Shown: positions 24,134-33,349, counted from the first letter of the stretch. The stretch: 64,000 bases of DNA from Bin87 sp965203195 (GCA_965203195.1 OZ241860.1:124001-188000); one strand, 5' to 3'. Translations and numbers: made by a program. Notes: generated from the sequence alone by a model not told the origin.

Positions 24134-24835
24134 ATGACGGCAACCCTGCCCTACCCCTGCCTCTGCCTCGTAACCGACCGGAGCGTCTGCCCCCCGGAGC
24201 AGCTGCCGGCGCGGGTTGCCGCCGCCGTCGCCGGCGGCGTCGACCTGGTGCAGCTCCGCGACAAGGAACTGCCCGGCGGCGCCCTGCTGGCTCTCGCCTC
24301 CCGGCTCCGGCCGGTTATGCCGCCCCACGCCCACTTGCTGGTGAACGAGCGCGCCGACGTAGCCCTCGCCGCCAATGCCGACGGCGTACAGCTGGGCGAA
24401 GCCGCTCTGCCCACCGAATCCGTGCGCCCCATCATCGGCGCCGACGCCTTGATTGGCCGCTCCGTGCATTCCGTGGCCGCCGCCGTGTCCGCCGCCGCCT
24501 CGGGCGCCGATTTCCTGCTGGTGGGAACAATGTTCGCCACCAGCTCCCATCCGGGAGCGGAACCCGCCGGCCCCGACCTGCTGCGCCGCATCGCCGCCGC
24601 CGGCGTCCCCCTGCCTATGATCGCCATCGGCGGCATCAACGCCGGCAATGCCCCAGCCGTAATGGACGCCGGCGCCCACGGCGTCGCCGTCATCACCAGC
24701 ATCCTCGCCAGCCCCGACCCCGCCGCCGCCGCCCGCCGCCTCAAGGCCGCCATCACGGCCCGCGCCCGCCCCGGCCCCCGCCGGCGCGCCCAACCACAGG
24801 CACAGGCACAGGCACAGGAGGCCAACGCCGTATGA
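24134..24835 (+). CDS. thiE: thiamine phosphate synthase ThiE
   Basis: This 233-aa TIM-barrel protein has L-V-T-D-R, V-Q-L-R-D-K-E-L, L-L-V-N-E-R-A-D-V-A, V-Q-L-G-E, and A-I-G-G-I-N. It couples HMP-PP with the thiazole phosphate. The last residues are a low-complexity Q-A-Q-A-Q-A-Q-E tail produced by a (ACAGGC)n DNA repeat (about 24796-24818), which also lies immediately upstream of the thiS ribosome site. Its stop overlaps the ThiS start (ATGA). Confidence 0.95.
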   Translation: MTATLPYPCLCLVTDRSVCPPEQLPARVAAAVAGGVDLVQLRDKELPGGALLALASRLRPVMPPHAHLLVNERADVALAANADGVQLGEAALPTESVRPIIGADALIGRSVHSVAAAVSAAASGADFLLVGTMFATSSHPGAEPAGPDLLRRIAAAGVPLPMIAIGGINAGNAPAVMDAGAHGVAVITSILASPDPAAAARRLKAAITARARPGPRRRAQPQAQAQAQEANAV

Positions 24836-25035
24836 TTACCCTCAAAGTGAACGGCAAGCCCCGCGCAATCGACGAGGGGCTGGACCTGCAATCTTACCTG
24901 GCTACCATTGATGTCAATATGCGGTTCATCGCCGTTGGCTACAACGGCCAGGTCATCCGCAAAGAGGACTTCGCCGCCGTCAAGCTCAACCCCGGCGACG
25001 CCTTGGAAATCGTGCGCCCCGTGGGCGGCGGGTAG
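24832..25035 (+). CDS. thiS: sulfur carrier protein ThiS
   Basis: A 67-aa ubiquitin-like protein ending V-G-G-G, the required Gly-Gly tail that is turned into a thiocarboxylate. It gives sulfur to ThiG. Overlaps thiE by four bases; ribosome site AGGAGG sits in the thiE tail. Confidence 0.95.
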   Translation: MITLKVNGKPRAIDEGLDLQSYLATIDVNMRFIAVGYNGQVIRKEDFAAVKLNPGDALEIVRPVGGG

Positions 25036-25042
25036 CAGCCCG

Positions 25043-25327
25043 ATGCCCAACCCCGCCTCCCGGGCCGGCAACGCCGGCGACAACGCCGATGCCAATGCCT
25101 GCCCTGACGCCCTGGCCGACCTGCTGGCCGGCATCGCCGACGCCCATCCCGACCGCCTGGCCGCCTGGGTACGCAACGAGCCCGGGCATTGGGGCTTCTT
25201 CGCCGGCCAGGCCGTGCTGGCCGTCCGCCGCCTGCTCGGACGCCGTCTGGAGGAGCCCGAGCGACGCTTCGTCTGGCATCAGATGTGGCTGATCCTGCAA
25301 GAACGCCGCCGCCGGGCCGAGCGTTAG
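25043..25327 (+). CDS. 94-aa hypothetical protein downstream of thiS
   Basis: Starts seven bases after thiS. Ala-rich N-terminus, then a helical part: L-A-A-W-V-R-N-E-P-G-H-W-G-F-F-A-G-Q-A and R-R-F-V-W-H-Q-M-W. Family not recognised; likely soluble and helical. Position at the end of the thiamine operon suggests a link to that pathway, without proof. Confidence 0.6.
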   Translation: MPNPASRAGNAGDNADANACPDALADLLAGIADAHPDRLAAWVRNEPGHWGFFAGQAVLAVRRLLGRRLEEPERRFVWHQMWLILQERRRRAER

Positions 25328-25334
25328 CCCGGCC

Positions 25335-25374
25335 GCCGCCGTCCCCGGCCGGCAACCGGCACGGAGACGGCGGC
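25335..25374. terminator. hairpin between convergent genes
   Basis: A 9-bp stem GCCGCCGTC/GACGGCGGC (25335-25343 with 25366-25374) with inner GC pairing, between the thi operon and the RidA gene. Confidence 0.5.
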
Positions 25375-25382
25375 AAGCCATC

Positions 25383-25775
25383 CTACCCAACCACGGCGAT
25401 GGACTCGATCTCCACCACATAAGCCGGGTTCGCCAGCTCGTTTACCACCAGCAGCGTGCTGGTGGGCGGGTTCTCCGCGAACAACTCCCCCCGCACCTTC
25501 CGCACCGCCGCCGCGTGCTCAATCCCCGTCACATAGGTGGTCGTCTTTACGATGTCCGCCAGGCTGCCGCCCGCCGCCGCCACCGCCACTCCGATGTTGC
25601 GCCAGATCTGGCGCGTCTGCGCCTCCGCGTCCCCCGCCCCGACCACATTGCCGCTCTCGTCCTGCGACACCATGCCGGCAATGTACACCGTATTGCCCGC
25701 CTTCACCACCGCCGTAAAACCCGACGGCGACGGGTCCGCAATCCCCCCGGGGTTCATATAAACGATGTCAGACAT
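25383..25775 (-). CDS. RidA/YjgF/YER057c family protein
   Basis: 130 aa from the ATG preceded by AGGAGG. Family motifs: Y-I-A-G-M-V-S-Q-D, T-R-Q-I-W-R-N-I, V-K-T-T-T-Y-V and L-L-V-V-N-E-L-A-N-P, with E in the last part. RidA enzymes hydrolyse reactive enamine/imine products of PLP enzymes; many relatives have unknown substrates. Here the usual catalytic Arg in the last block is replaced (N-E-L-A-N), so it may be a different subfamily. Confidence 0.88.
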   Translation of the reverse strand: MSDIVYMNPGGIADPSPSGFTAVVKAGNTVYIAGMVSQDESGNVVGAGDAEAQTRQIWRNIGVAVAAAGGSLADIVKTTTYVTGIEHAAAVRKVRGELFAENPPTSTLLVVNELANPAYVVEIESIAVVG

Positions 25776-25881
25776 TGGAAAACCTCCTGTTGATCGCTTG
25801 CTCGCGATTGGCAGCGAAACCGCGGACGCCGCCGTCACCGCTATTATTCAATGCTGGTGGCGGCCGCGCCTCGCCCGGCCA

Positions 25882-27387
25882 TTATACACCCGACCACGCC
25901 GCCTCCGCCCGGTCGGCCCGCGGCGGACGGCGCGGCGGGCTGGCCAGAAACACCATCAGCCCAGCCAGCGCGTACAGCCCCATCAATACCACAAACACCA
26001 CCGTGTAGCTGTCCGTGAACTCCCCCAGCAGCGTCCCGAAAGACGGCGCCAGCCCCAGCGCCGTGGTCTGCACCGGCCCCAGCCAGCCCAGTATCGCCCC
26101 GAAGGAACCCCGCCCGTAATACTGCGCCAGCAGCATATGCTCCAGAGTGCCTACCGTGTTGGAAAACACCCCCCACGCGATGGCGAAAATGTACGCCGTG
26201 AACGCCGAATCCACCACCGTTATCAGGTACAGCTGCGACAGCACCGCCCCGCTGATGGTCAGGATGATGCAGGCCCGCGGCCCCAGTTTGTCCGCCAGCA
26301 TTCCCCAGCCCAGGGTCGTAACCGCCAGCGCCGCCCCCAGGCTGGCCACCCGCGTGGCCTCCCCCCGGGACAGGCCGGCTTCCTCATAAAGATACGGCGC
26401 CAGGATGTACCCCACGCCGGCCGAGGCCAGCACCGCCAGCACCGCCATCATCGCGATGCACCAGTATGCTCGCGTCCGCATCGCTTCCCCCGCCGTCCAG
26501 CTGAACTCCGGCGCATCCGCCGCTGCCGCCCGGCCCCGGCGACCGCGCCCTCTGCCGGACGCCGCCGGCGCCCCCGGGCTCTGCCCCTCCGGCGCCCCCG
26601 CCGCCGGCGCAGCTACCGGCTCCGGACGCGCCCCGTCCGGCAGCAGCCCGATTTCCTCGGGACGCCGCCGCATTATAATGAACACCGGAATCGCCAGCAG
26701 CAGCGTGAAAATCCCCAGATACCCGTAGGCCGCCCGCCACCCCCGGCTCAAGGCAATCAGCGTAATTATCTGTATGTTCACCGCCCCGCCAATGGGCCGC
26801 GACATACCCGAAATCGCCAGCGTAATGTTGCGGCGCCGCCGGAAAAAGTTGACCGTCGCCGTGCGCGGCACCACGCCAATGAGAAAAGGGTTGCTGATGG
26901 CGCGCCCGATGATGTAGGCCACAGAAAAGGCCGGCAGCGCCGAGGTCTGCGACAGCGCCACCAGCGCGCCGCCCACCACCACCAGTCCCAGCGCCACCAG
27001 CAGACGCGGCCCGTAGCGGTCCGCCAGAAAGCCCGCCAGCGGCGCCAGCGCCCCCGAACACCAGGTGCCGGCCGTAACCGCTATGGAAAGAGTGCTGATC
27101 TTCCAGCCCGTATCCTCAACAATATGCACCTGGATGGCGCCCAGCACCACCTGCGACACGCTGGAACCCGCCGCCGTGGACAGCGACGCCATCCCCAGCA
27201 CCAGCCAGCCGTAATAGAACGGCGTCGGCGGCCGCCAGGCCAGCAGTTTGCGTAAAAAAGAAGTTTGCAGAGCGCAGCCTCGCAATGACAGCAATCCGGG
27301 AGCGTAATCCGCGCGCAATAACCCGGCCGGCGTCGCCCCCGGCGTTGTCCAGTTGCGCCGCCGGCGTCGGCGGAATTGTCCCGCCAA
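25882..27387 (-). CDS. MFS transporter (second OFA/MCT-like carrier)
   Basis: The 501-aa reading frame has twelve hydrophobic segments, the MFS loop G-F-L-A-D-R-Y-G-P-R and a Pro/Ala-rich central loop. The true start is unclear: the first 45 residues are basic and unconserved and the fold begins at F-Y-Y-G-W-L-V-L-G-M, so a TTG or CTG start near 27290 is likely. Similar in plan to the carrier at 14074. It may move organic anions. Confidence 0.82.
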   Translation of the reverse strand: MAGQFRRRRRRNWTTPGATPAGLLRADYAPGLLSLRGCALQTSFLRKLLAWRPPTPFYYGWLVLGMASLSTAAGSSVSQVVLGAIQVHIVEDTGWKISTLSIAVTAGTWCSGALAPLAGFLADRYGPRLLVALGLVVVGGALVALSQTSALPAFSVAYIIGRAISNPFLIGVVPRTATVNFFRRRRNITLAISGMSRPIGGAVNIQIITLIALSRGWRAAYGYLGIFTLLLAIPVFIIMRRRPEEIGLLPDGARPEPVAAPAAGAPEGQSPGAPAASGRGRGRRGRAAAADAPEFSWTAGEAMRTRAYWCIAMMAVLAVLASAGVGYILAPYLYEEAGLSRGEATRVASLGAALAVTTLGWGMLADKLGPRACIILTISGAVLSQLYLITVVDSAFTAYIFAIAWGVFSNTVGTLEHMLLAQYYGRGSFGAILGWLGPVQTTALGLAPSFGTLLGEFTDSYTVVFVVLMGLYALAGLMVFLASPPRRPPRADRAEAAWSGV

Positions 27388-28435
27388 CTATACTCCCATC
27401 GGCGCCGCAGGTAAAACCGGCGCCCGCCCCTGCGCCGCGCCAGCCCGTGCCGCCAAACCGCCCGCCATCCCGGCGCCAGCCGGCATCCCCATCGCCGCGC
27501 ATCCCCCCGCCCGGACGCCCGCATTCCGGCCTCCGCCACGCCCAATCCGCCCGCCGGAATTTAAAATTCGCCGCCCGTTAGTGACACTCCGTCCCTTGCG
27601 CCCCTGAACACCCGTCCATTATGCTGATACACGGGTAAAGCAGCCCGGCCGCCGGCAAAGCTTTCTAGCGCGCTACACCGGACGGCCACCGCCACCACTC
27701 CCGGCGCGCGACGGGAGCCACGGCGGCATAAGGATCGCTTTCGTGTGAACCCAACCGGACATCCGTCCACCGAATCAACCAACCGCTTCACGCCCACACA
27801 CCGGGGGAAAATTCGGGCCGGCCGGCCCACAGGAAAACGGCCTAACCATTGTCGGAACCCTCTTCACAGCTGGCCCCGTCTCGTCCCCGATCCACTCTAC
27901 GGATCGAGCGACATTGCCAGCCAGCGGGTGTCACCACCGTGCCGTGCCGGATGACCAAAATCGGTTCGCCGGAACAGGCTCCGCGCCTGATCTTGCTTGC
28001 CACCAGGCCGTCTGGGACATGGAAAATTAGGACACTTTTTCACGCATCACGCTCTCAGGCCGTAGCGCCGACAACCTGGAAAACTCCGGCCGCCCGAACA
28101 ATCCCCCGGTGTTCCCTATCAATCAACCGTCATCAACCATCAATCAACCGCCCGTCAACTTTCAATCATCAACCGCCCATCGCCTGACCCGCCGGAAAGG
28201 AGCCGCCTTCCCAATGACAACCGCCTTGTCGCCACCTACCCGCCGCTGCTTGCCGCTATTTCCCCGCCCGCCGGAACCCCCTTCCTGACCGGAACCTCCC
28301 CGTGAATTACCCGTGTCGGTGCATCAAGGCGTGTCGTCAAACGCATTTTTTGCGGCGCTCTGGCGGCATAGCATAATCACCCGTCGCGCGCTCCAACAAA
28401 AAGCGCGCCCGCCAGTGCCCGCCCGCCGGCCTCCG
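27388..28435. other. long intergenic region, no convincing gene
   Basis: About 1 kb between divergent transcription units. Open frames are short and of wrong composition. It has a slightly lower GC content than the neighbours, a TCAATCAACC-like repeat cluster near 28119-28180, and no visible RNA gene or terminator. Confidence 0.6.
28119..28180. repeat. imperfect tandem repeats of (TC)AATCAACC
   Basis: Several copies of ATCAACC and CAATCAACCG follow each other with small changes. Non-coding. Function unknown. Confidence 0.6.
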
Positions 28436-28465
28436 TTGGCAAACCCCGCCCCAATGCCCTATACT
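28436..28465 (+). promoter_or_regulatory. promoter of the gamma-glutamyltransferase gene
   Basis: TTGGCA (28436-28441), 18-base spacer, TATACT (28460-28465), followed by TGCCCCGCAG; the same TATACTGCCCCGCA string is found before the aldolase gene at 41898. Confidence 0.55.
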
Positions 28466-28524
28466 GCCCCGCAGCCCGCCTGTGGGCAAAAAACCTTCGG
28501 CGCAGATTCACTGCGGAGGTCATT

Positions 28525-30279
28525 ATGGGCATCGGATTGAGAACCTACCGGCCCCTGGTGGGCGGCGTTACGCATATGGTCAGCACCGGCCACTACCTGG
28601 CCACGGCCGCCGGCTATCGCATCCTGGAACAGGGCGGCAACGCCATTGACGCCGGCGTGGCCGCCGGCATCGCCATCAATGTCACCTTGCCCCAGTACAC
28701 CAGCTTCGGCGGCGTGGCCCCCATCATCATCCACCACGCCCCCACCGGCGAAACCCGCGAAATCAGCGGCCTGGGACGCTGGCCCGCCGAAGCCTCCATC
28801 GACTACTTCCACCGCGAACAGGGCGGCGACCTGCCCCACGGCGTGATGCGCACCGTCACCCCCGCCGCCCCCGACGCCTGGCTGACCGCCCTGGAACGCT
28901 ACGGCACAATGTCCTTTGAACAGGTGGTCACGCCGGCCCTGGAACTCGCCGCCGCCGGCTTCCCCATCCCCGCCACACTCCACCGCGCCCTGGTCAACAG
29001 CGGCGACAACATCATCCTGGACGAAGGCGACACCAGCCGCTGGGCCAGCACAATGCGGATTTTCTACCCCGGCGGCAAGGCTTTGAACACTGGCGAACTG
29101 CTGGTTCAGTCCGACCTGGCGCAAACCTTCCGGCGCCTGATTGACGCCGAGCGCGCCGCCGCCGGGCAAGGCCGGGAGGCCGCCATCCGCGCCGCCCGCC
29201 ATCGCTTCTACCAGGGCGACATCGCCGAGGAGATGGTGGCCTTCATTCGCGGCGAGGGCGGCTGGCTGGCTATGTCGGATCTGGCGAACTTCGCCGTGGG
29301 CGTGGACACGCCCCCGTCCATCGACTACAAGGGCATCGCCGTGTACGCCTGCGGCCCCTGGTGCCAGGGCCCGGTCAACCTCCACGCCCTCCGCATCCTG
29401 GAGGACTGCGACCTGCCGGGTATGGGCCACAACTCCGCCGATTACATCCATACCGTGCTGGAAGCCCTGAAACTGGCCTTTGCCGACCGCCACGCCTACT
29501 ACGGCGACCCCGACTTCGTTTCCGTTCCCCTGGAGGGCCTGCTCTCCCGCGCGTACGCCCAGGAACGCCGCCGGGAAATTGACCCGCGCCGGGCGCATCC
29601 CGAAATGCCCGACGCCGGCAACCCGTGGCCCCATCAGGCCGGCGCCGGCCATCCCCCCGCCGCCAAACCGGAACCCCTGCCCGGAATGCTGGCCGCCGAC
29701 ACCTCCTACATCTGCGCCGTGGACCGCTGGGGCAACGCCTTCTCGGCCACGCCCAGCGACGGCTTCGGCGGCGCTCCCATCGTACCCGGCCTCGGCTTTA
29801 TGGTGTCCGCCCGCGGCGCCCAGAGCTGGCTGGATGCCGAACACCCCAGCAGCCTGGCCCCCGGCAAGCGCCCCCGCCTGACCCCCAACCCCGCCCTGGC
29901 CTTCAAGGACGGCCTCCCCTGGCTGCCCTTCGGCACCCCCGGCGGCGATGTCCAGCCCCAGTCTATGGTGCAACTGTTCCTCAATGTGGCCGAATTCGGC
30001 ATGGACGTGCAGCAGGCCATCGAAGCCCCCCGCGCCTCCACCTGGAGCTTCCCCAATTCCTTCTGGCCTCACGCCTACCGCCCCGGCCTGGTGGGCGTGG
30101 AATCCCGCCTTGACCCCTCCGTGGTGGACGACCTCCGCCGGCGGGGCCACGATGTGGCCGTGTGGGACGAATGGACGCCCCGCATGGGATCCTTGTGCGC
30201 CATTGAAATCAACCGGGAAAGGGGTGCCCTGTACGGCGGCGCCGACCTGCGGCGCGACGGCTACGCCATGGGACGGTAA
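28525..30279 (+). CDS. gamma-glutamyltransferase family protein
   Basis: A 584-aa protein of the Ntn-hydrolase gamma-glutamyltranspeptidase family. It has G-G-N-A-I-D-A-G-V-A near the start, E-A-L-K-L-A-F-A-D-R in the middle, and D-T-S-Y-I-C-A-V-D-R-W-G-N where the Thr is expected to become the new N-terminal nucleophile after self-cleavage. G-G-D-V-Q-P-Q is present near the C-terminus. Lack of an obvious signal peptide differs from many secreted members. GGAGG precedes the ATG. The substrate may not be glutathione. Confidence 0.92.
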   Translation: MGIGLRTYRPLVGGVTHMVSTGHYLATAAGYRILEQGGNAIDAGVAAGIAINVTLPQYTSFGGVAPIIIHHAPTGETREISGLGRWPAEASIDYFHREQGGDLPHGVMRTVTPAAPDAWLTALERYGTMSFEQVVTPALELAAAGFPIPATLHRALVNSGDNIILDEGDTSRWASTMRIFYPGGKALNTGELLVQSDLAQTFRRLIDAERAAAGQGREAAIRAARHRFYQGDIAEEMVAFIRGEGGWLAMSDLANFAVGVDTPPSIDYKGIAVYACGPWCQGPVNLHALRILEDCDLPGMGHNSADYIHTVLEALKLAFADRHAYYGDPDFVSVPLEGLLSRAYAQERRREIDPRRAHPEMPDAGNPWPHQAGAGHPPAAKPEPLPGMLAADTSYICAVDRWGNAFSATPSDGFGGAPIVPGLGFMVSARGAQSWLDAEHPSSLAPGKRPRLTPNPALAFKDGLPWLPFGTPGGDVQPQSMVQLFLNVAEFGMDVQQAIEAPRASTWSFPNSFWPHAYRPGLVGVESRLDPSVVDDLRRRGHDVAVWDEWTPRMGSLCAIEINRERGALYGGADLRRDGYAMGR

Positions 30280-30368
30280 GCCCCTCGTTCTGTCCCGTCG
30301 CCTTCCACCCCGGCCCCACAGCCAACGCCCGGCGTTCCGGGCAGCGCACGGCGCTACGGGCAACAGAT

Positions 30369-30402
30369 GGGCGTATCCGACCGGTGCCGGTCGGATACGC
30401 CC
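30369..30402. terminator. long hairpin after the gamma-glutamyltransferase gene
   Basis: A perfect 16-bp inverted repeat (30369-30384 with 30387-30402). Too strong to be chance and well placed for termination, though the following bases have no T-run. The sequence GTATCCGACC is also found in the terminator at 39180. Confidence 0.6.
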
Positions 30403-30589
30403 CTTGCCATTTGACCTTGCCGGGCTGGAATAATGCCATGCCCGGCCCGACTCCGGCTTCGCTGCCGGCGATGACCGGATCCGCGCCATTTGCCGGCCAA
30501 TCCGGCGCGTTTCCCGTCTCTGAAAACCCGGCGCTCTGCCTGTCGGGATGAAAAGGGATTTTCAACCGCGGACGCCCGCCCCAATTTTC

Positions 30590-31422
30590 GGTATTTTCAG
30601 CACGTGCTGGTGATATAATTGGGGCCGGATTTTGCCACTGCCGGAGGTAATCCCATGGCCGCCGCCCGCTCCTACCGCGACGATCTCCAGTGCCCCCACT
30701 GCGGCTCCAACTGGCTGCCCAAAGACGGACATTCCCGGGGCAAGCAAACCTACCGCTGCCGCCTGTGCCACTACCGCTTCACGCCCGATGGCAACCGCCA
30801 CTACTACTCGGAACAGATCAAAGAACAGGCCATCGATATGTACGGCGAAGGCATGGCCATAGCCGCCATCAGCCGTGTTCTGGAGGTCAAGCTGGGCACC
30901 GTGTACGAGTGGGTCAAAAAAAAGTCCGGTGGGCCCTGGGGATTTGGGCCTGGGTGACCATGCAGCGCCAGCGGTGGGGCATTGTGCCGGCCATATCTTT
31001 TGACGAGATGTGGACTTATCAGCAGGCGCGACATGGCAAGAAGCGGCGGGAAGTGTGGATCTGGACGGCGGTGATTGAGCTGCTTGACGGCCGGCGGTGC
31101 GTGGACTTTGAGGTGGGCGACCGCAGTGGAGAAACCTTTCTGCGGTTGTACGAGCGGTTGCCGGAGGCGGAGCGGTACTACAGCGATGACTACGGGGTGT
31201 ACGGGAGCTGGCTGCCGGCAGAGCGGCACATCGTGGGCAAGGGCAAGCTGGCGAACCGGAATGAGGGATTGCATTCGGAGTATCGCGGGCGGTTGAAGCG
31301 ATTGGCGCGGGCCACGACGGGCTACACGAAGCAGGTGTGGGCGCTGCGTGGTTCGCTGGCGTTGCTGTGTTTGCGTCCGCGGCGGGGCCAAAAATCCGAT
31401 GCCAGCGCGTGTTGAAAATACC
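30590..31422 (+). mobile_element. IS1-family insertion sequence, complete, with 8-bp target duplication
   Basis: 833 bp. Left and right ends are inverted repeats of 21-22 bp starting GGTATTTTCA (30590-30611 and 31402-31422), with two mismatches. Both flanks carry the same octamer CAATTTTC (30582-30589 and 31423-31430). It contains a two-phase transposase gene. Ends GGT and an 8-9 bp duplication are typical of IS1. The copy appears intact. Confidence 0.9.
30655..31415 (+). CDS. IS1-family transposase, expressed by -1 frameshift
   Basis: The first frame (30655-30957) gives InsA-like Cys4 zinc-finger (C-P-H-C-G-S...C-R-L-C) and helix-turn-helix protein ending soon after a run of eight A (30916-30923). 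Shifting -1 at that run continues into the InsB-like frame with F-D-E-M-W, Y-S-D-D-Y and a late N-E-G-L-H, the DDE-type catalytic residues, ending at 31415. The fusion is about 253 aa. GGAGGTAA precedes the ATG; TATAAT at 30614 lies just inside the left repeat. Programmed frameshifting is the known IS1 mechanism. Confidence 0.9.
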
Positions 31423-31439
31423 CAATTTTCGGAAATATG

Positions 31440-31467
31440 TTGACTACGGGCAATAATATGCTATGCT
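31440..31467 (+). promoter_or_regulatory. promoter of the 179-aa gene
   Basis: TTGACT (31440-31445), 16-base spacer, TATGCT (31462-31467). It begins ten bases after the target duplication of the IS. Confidence 0.5.
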
Positions 31468-31500
31468 TGCTGCACAACTGATACCTCGCGAGGTTGACGA

Positions 31501-32040
31501 ATGGTTAAGGTTACTCTGACAGTCGAAGGCAATACCGACGAGGTTATTGTCGCCCTCCGCCAGCTTTCCGTTGGGGACGCCGCGTCTCCGGCGCTGACGG
31601 CTCCCGTATCTGCGCCCCAAATCGTCGAGCCGGACCCCACGCCGCAGCTCGCCGAGGGCAGCCCCGAAATCCCCATCGCGGAACCGGAACCGCCCCCCGT
31701 CCCGGAAGGCCGCTGGACTATCGACCACGTCCGCACTTTCTGGGAATACCTGGGCGCCAACGCCAAACAGGTCTATCACCGGGTGGCCCACAGCAGCGGT
31801 TACGTAATGCCCCGGCAAGCCCTCTTGGATGCCCTGGGCCTGACCGAAAGGCAGCTTTCCGGCCGGATGTCATCCCAGGGACACGCCGTGCGCCGGATGC
31901 GCCGCCGGCACAATATCGCCCTGCCCCACCCTATGTCCTTCGACGTGGTAACGGACGACTACAAAATGCTGCCCGACGTCGCCGACGCCATTGTCAGGCT
32001 CAACCTGACCCCGTCCGTCCCCGATGACAACGAAGGCTGA
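31501..32040 (+). CDS. 179-aa hypothetical protein with winged-helix-like C-terminus
   Basis: The N-terminus (V-K-V-T-L-T-V-E-G-N-T-D-E-V) looks like a short beta domain, then a Pro/Glu-rich linker (residues 38-68), then a domain starting G-R-W-T-I-D-H-V-R-T-F-W-E-Y-L with A-L-L-D-A-L-G-L-T-E-R-Q-L-S-G-R-M, the pattern of small winged-helix proteins. I do not know its function. The IS sits immediately upstream and may affect its expression. Confidence 0.65.
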   Translation: MVKVTLTVEGNTDEVIVALRQLSVGDAASPALTAPVSAPQIVEPDPTPQLAEGSPEIPIAEPEPPPVPEGRWTIDHVRTFWEYLGANAKQVYHRVAHSSGYVMPRQALLDALGLTERQLSGRMSSQGHAVRRMRRRHNIALPHPMSFDVVTDDYKMLPDVADAIVRLNLTPSVPDDNEG

Positions 32041-32157
32041 TCGGCAATAGCGCCGCTTCGGGAGCGTCGCTCCCGGAGTGGCGCTCCCTGAAGTTCATTC
32101 CTCGAAGTTCGTTCCTGGAAGTTCATTCCTGGCCGCAACGCCCGGAAGGAGAAAACA

Positions 32158-33279
32158 ATGCGACTGGACCCCGTCAATCTTTACGACTACGAGGCCCGCG
32201 CCCGGCAGATTTTGCCCCACAACAACTGGGAGTTCATTGAAGCCGGCTCGATGGACGAAATCACCACGGCGCGCAACCGTTCCGCTTTCGAATCCCTCAC
32301 CCTGCGCCCCCGGTTTCTGCGGGACACCACGGAGCGCAAAATCGCCACCACCGTGCAGGGCACGGACATCAGCTTCCCGGTGATGATCGCCCCCACCGGC
32401 GGCCATGGCAACGCCCACCCGGACGCCGAGTGCGCCACCGCCCGCGGCGCCGGTATGTCCAACACCCTGATGATGTGCAGCACCTCCTCCAACTGTAGCC
32501 TGGAGGAAATCGCCGCCGCCGCCACTGGCCCCCTCTGGTTCCAGCTCTACCACCGGAGCTATGACCTCACGGAGAATCTGGTCAAACGCGCCGAAACCGC
32601 CGGCTACCGCGCTGTCGTCCTCACCGTGGACACCCCGGTGCCTAGCCCCAAAGAGCGGGACATCCGCAACCGCTACGAGCGCCCCGGCGAACTGGGCAAC
32701 TTCCGGGAACAGCAGGACCGGCTGGACGAAGTCAGCGGCACCGACGAATCCCCCCGCTGGGAAATGCCACAGTCGCCCCCGCTCACCTGGCAAGAACTGG
32801 ACTGGCTGCGGAGCCTCACCAACCTGCCCATTGTGCTGAAAGGCGTCCGGGTGGCCGAGGACGCCCGCCTGGCCGCCGAGCATGGCGTCAACGGCATCCT
32901 GGTGTCCACCCACGGCGGGCGCCAGCTGGACAGCACAATGTCCAGCATTGAAATGGTGCCGGAAATCGTCGCCGCCGTGGGCGGAAAAGCAGAGGTGTAC
33001 GTCGACTCCGGCGTGCGCCGTGGCAGCGATGTGCTCAAGGCCCTGGCCCTGGGCGCCACCGCCGTGGCCGTAGGCCGCCCCCTCTACTGGGGCTTGGCCG
33101 TCAACGGCGCCGAGGGCGTCCACCATATGCTGGAACTGCTGCGGGAGGAATTCAACCGCGCCATGGCCTACTGCGGCCAGAACAGCGTCGACGACCTGGA
33201 GGAACGCCTGCTCAACATCCCCCGTGAATGGGGCCCCTTCCGCACCGAGAACGACATCGCCGCGCATCTGCCCTTCTAG
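32158..33279 (+). CDS. FMN-dependent alpha-hydroxy-acid oxidising protein
   Basis: A 373-aa TIM-barrel enzyme of the lactate/glycolate oxidase family. It contains R-F-L-R-D, F-P-V-M-I-A-P-T-G-G-H-G, S-T-S-S-N, W-F-Q-L-Y, V-L-T-V-D-T-P-V, the FMN Lys in I-V-L-K-G-V, the catalytic region V-S-T-H-G-G-R-Q-L-D, and D-S-G-V-R-R-G-S-D-V. S-T-H-G-G-R replaces the usual S-N-H-G-G-R. It oxidises a 2-hydroxy acid to a 2-oxo acid. GGAGAAAACA lies before the start; a terminator follows. Confidence 0.93.
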   Translation: MRLDPVNLYDYEARARQILPHNNWEFIEAGSMDEITTARNRSAFESLTLRPRFLRDTTERKIATTVQGTDISFPVMIAPTGGHGNAHPDAECATARGAGMSNTLMMCSTSSNCSLEEIAAAATGPLWFQLYHRSYDLTENLVKRAETAGYRAVVLTVDTPVPSPKERDIRNRYERPGELGNFREQQDRLDEVSGTDESPRWEMPQSPPLTWQELDWLRSLTNLPIVLKGVRVAEDARLAAEHGVNGILVSTHGGRQLDSTMSSIEMVPEIVAAVGGKAEVYVDSGVRRGSDVLKALALGATAVAVGRPLYWGLAVNGAEGVHHMLELLREEFNRAMAYCGQNSVDDLEERLLNIPREWGPFRTENDIAAHLPF

Positions 33280-33309
33280 CCGGGACGACCGGGCATACGG
33301 ACGGACTGC

Positions 33310-33343
33310 CGGGCCGGGGCGAATAACCATTCGCCCCGGCCTT
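33310..33343 (+). terminator. rho-independent terminator
   Basis: 13-bp stem (33310-33322 with 33327-33339), four-base loop and a T-run (TTTT). It ends the hydroxy-acid oxidase gene and also serves the opposite strand hydrolase. Confidence 0.85.
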
Positions 33344-33349
33344 TTCTAT

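Noticed and set aside
27270..27310. TGTCATTGCGAGG...GCGCTCTGC string near the carrier start looked like a dispersed intergenic repeat
   Set aside because: Only one copy is visible in the window, and it may be inside the carrier's N-terminal codons, so no repeat can be supported.
30581..31431. A 9-bp instead of 8-bp IS target duplication
   Set aside because: Extending by one base breaks either the inverted repeat or the match on the other flank; 8 bp fits best.
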